Positions 6,597-7,041 of a stretch of 7,041 nt of DNA are shown one piece after another (positions within the stretch are counted from its first letter, which is position 1; each line of letters opens with the position of its first letter). The position numbers were made by a program, and so were the translations under genes. The DNA comes from an uncultured Lachnospiraceae bacterium (GTDB lineage: Bacteria; Bacillota; Clostridia; Lachnospirales; Lachnospiraceae): the NCBI GenBank assembly GCA_900557385.1, contig USSP01000097.1, positions 1 to 7,041 on the forward strand, written 5' to 3'. Under the pieces are notes generated by a model. That model made no database searches and was not told the DNA's origin. It saw nothing but the letters and a program-made list of their open reading frames with translations.

Positions 6597-7041
6597 TATG
6601 CTAATACATCATCCCAATTCGTCACTTCCCCCAGACTGGGAGCTGCAAAATCTGCCCCTAATGCATCAAAGAAGGGGCCTACACCGAGAGATCGCATTCC
6701 ACCGGCTTTCGCCGCCTCAATACCGGCTGCGGCATCCTCCACCACCAGACACTGTGCCGGGTCTAACTGAAGCTTCCTTGCTGCTACCAGGAAAACCTCC
6801 GGATCAGGTTTGGATTTCGTGGTATCCAGACCGCAGCTCACCTGATTCAAAAAGGGAAGCAGCCCCGTCTTTTCCAGTATCAAAGGTGCATTCTTGCTGG
6901 CTGAACCCACAGCAAGCAGCAGATTCTTCCGTTTCAAAACCTCCAGTGCATCGGTAACACCTGTCAATACCGCACTGTTATCCATATCCTTCAGCAGTTC
7001 CAGATAATACCCGTTTTTGCGCTCTGCCAGTTCTGCCTTTT
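6596..7041 (-). CDS. pgmB: Beta-phosphoglucomutase-type HAD phosphatase/mutase, 3' part
   Basis: The C-terminal 147 codons of a HAD subfamily IA protein; the N-terminus with the nucleophile Asp lies beyond the window. Visible features are ERKNGYYLELL from the cap region, motif II in LLAVGSASKNAP, motif III lysine in TTKSKPDPEVF, and motif IV in VVEDAAAGIEAAKAGG. The SASKN, SKPDP and EDxxAGIxAxKxxG combination closely follows beta-phosphoglucomutase, which converts beta-glucose 1-phosphate to glucose 6-phosphate. That enzyme normally serves inverting disaccharide phosphorylases acting on maltose, trehalose, kojibiose or nigerose. The ATG at 6985 is internal, because the frame stays open to the window edge. 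The gene ends 6 bp before the beta-helix hydrolase start, so they are almost surely co-transcribed. A related HAD phosphatase remains possible until the N-terminus is seen. Confidence 0.82.
   Translation of the reverse strand, partial: KAELAERKNGYYLELLKDMDNSAVLTGVTDALEVLKRKNLLLAVGSASKNAPLILEKTGLLPFLNQVSCGLDTTKSKPDPEVFLVAARKLQLDPAQCLVVEDAAAGIEAAKAGGMRSLGVGPFFDALGADFAAPSLGEVTNWDDVLA

Overview
The window most likely comes from a motile, anaerobic Firmicute of the Clostridia, probably a gut Lachnospiraceae. This rests on moderate GC content, strong AGGAGG-type ribosome binding sites, a SipW-class secreted protein with an ATFAWFT-type signal sequence, a Clostridia-like chemoreceptor and a stand-alone HD-GYP protein. 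This is inference; no marker gene fixes the taxon. Every gene I accept lies on the minus strand, so transcription runs from high to low coordinates.

The upstream operon (7041 down to about 2088) contains four genes. The first is the C-terminal part of a beta-phosphoglucomutase-type HAD enzyme, cut by the window edge. Only 6 bp after it comes a membrane-anchored right-handed beta-helix glycoside hydrolase of the GH28/GH49 type. Then, after 24 bp, comes a small membrane-anchored F5/8 type C (discoidin) carbohydrate-binding protein. After another 51 bp comes a 712-residue methyl-accepting chemotaxis protein. A near-perfect 14-bp hairpin with T tracts closes this unit. The combination suggests surface hydrolysis and binding of a glycan (alpha-glucan is favoured by the beta-phosphoglucomutase), intracellular handling of a sugar 1-phosphate, and chemotaxis toward something related.

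The downstream operon (about 2066 down past position 1) starts from a weak predicted promoter in the only sizeable non-coding gap (1985-2173). It encodes a stand-alone HD-GYP cyclic-di-GMP phosphodiesterase. Next is a membrane-anchored secreted protein whose reading frame is broken near 815-830. Last is a SipW-class (TasA/camelysin-like) surface protein cut by the window edge. The arrangement places cyclic-di-GMP turnover beside secreted matrix or surface-fibre candidates. No signal peptidase SipW is visible, but the window ends inside the last gene.

No RNA genes, insertion sequences, CRISPR arrays or attachment sites were seen.
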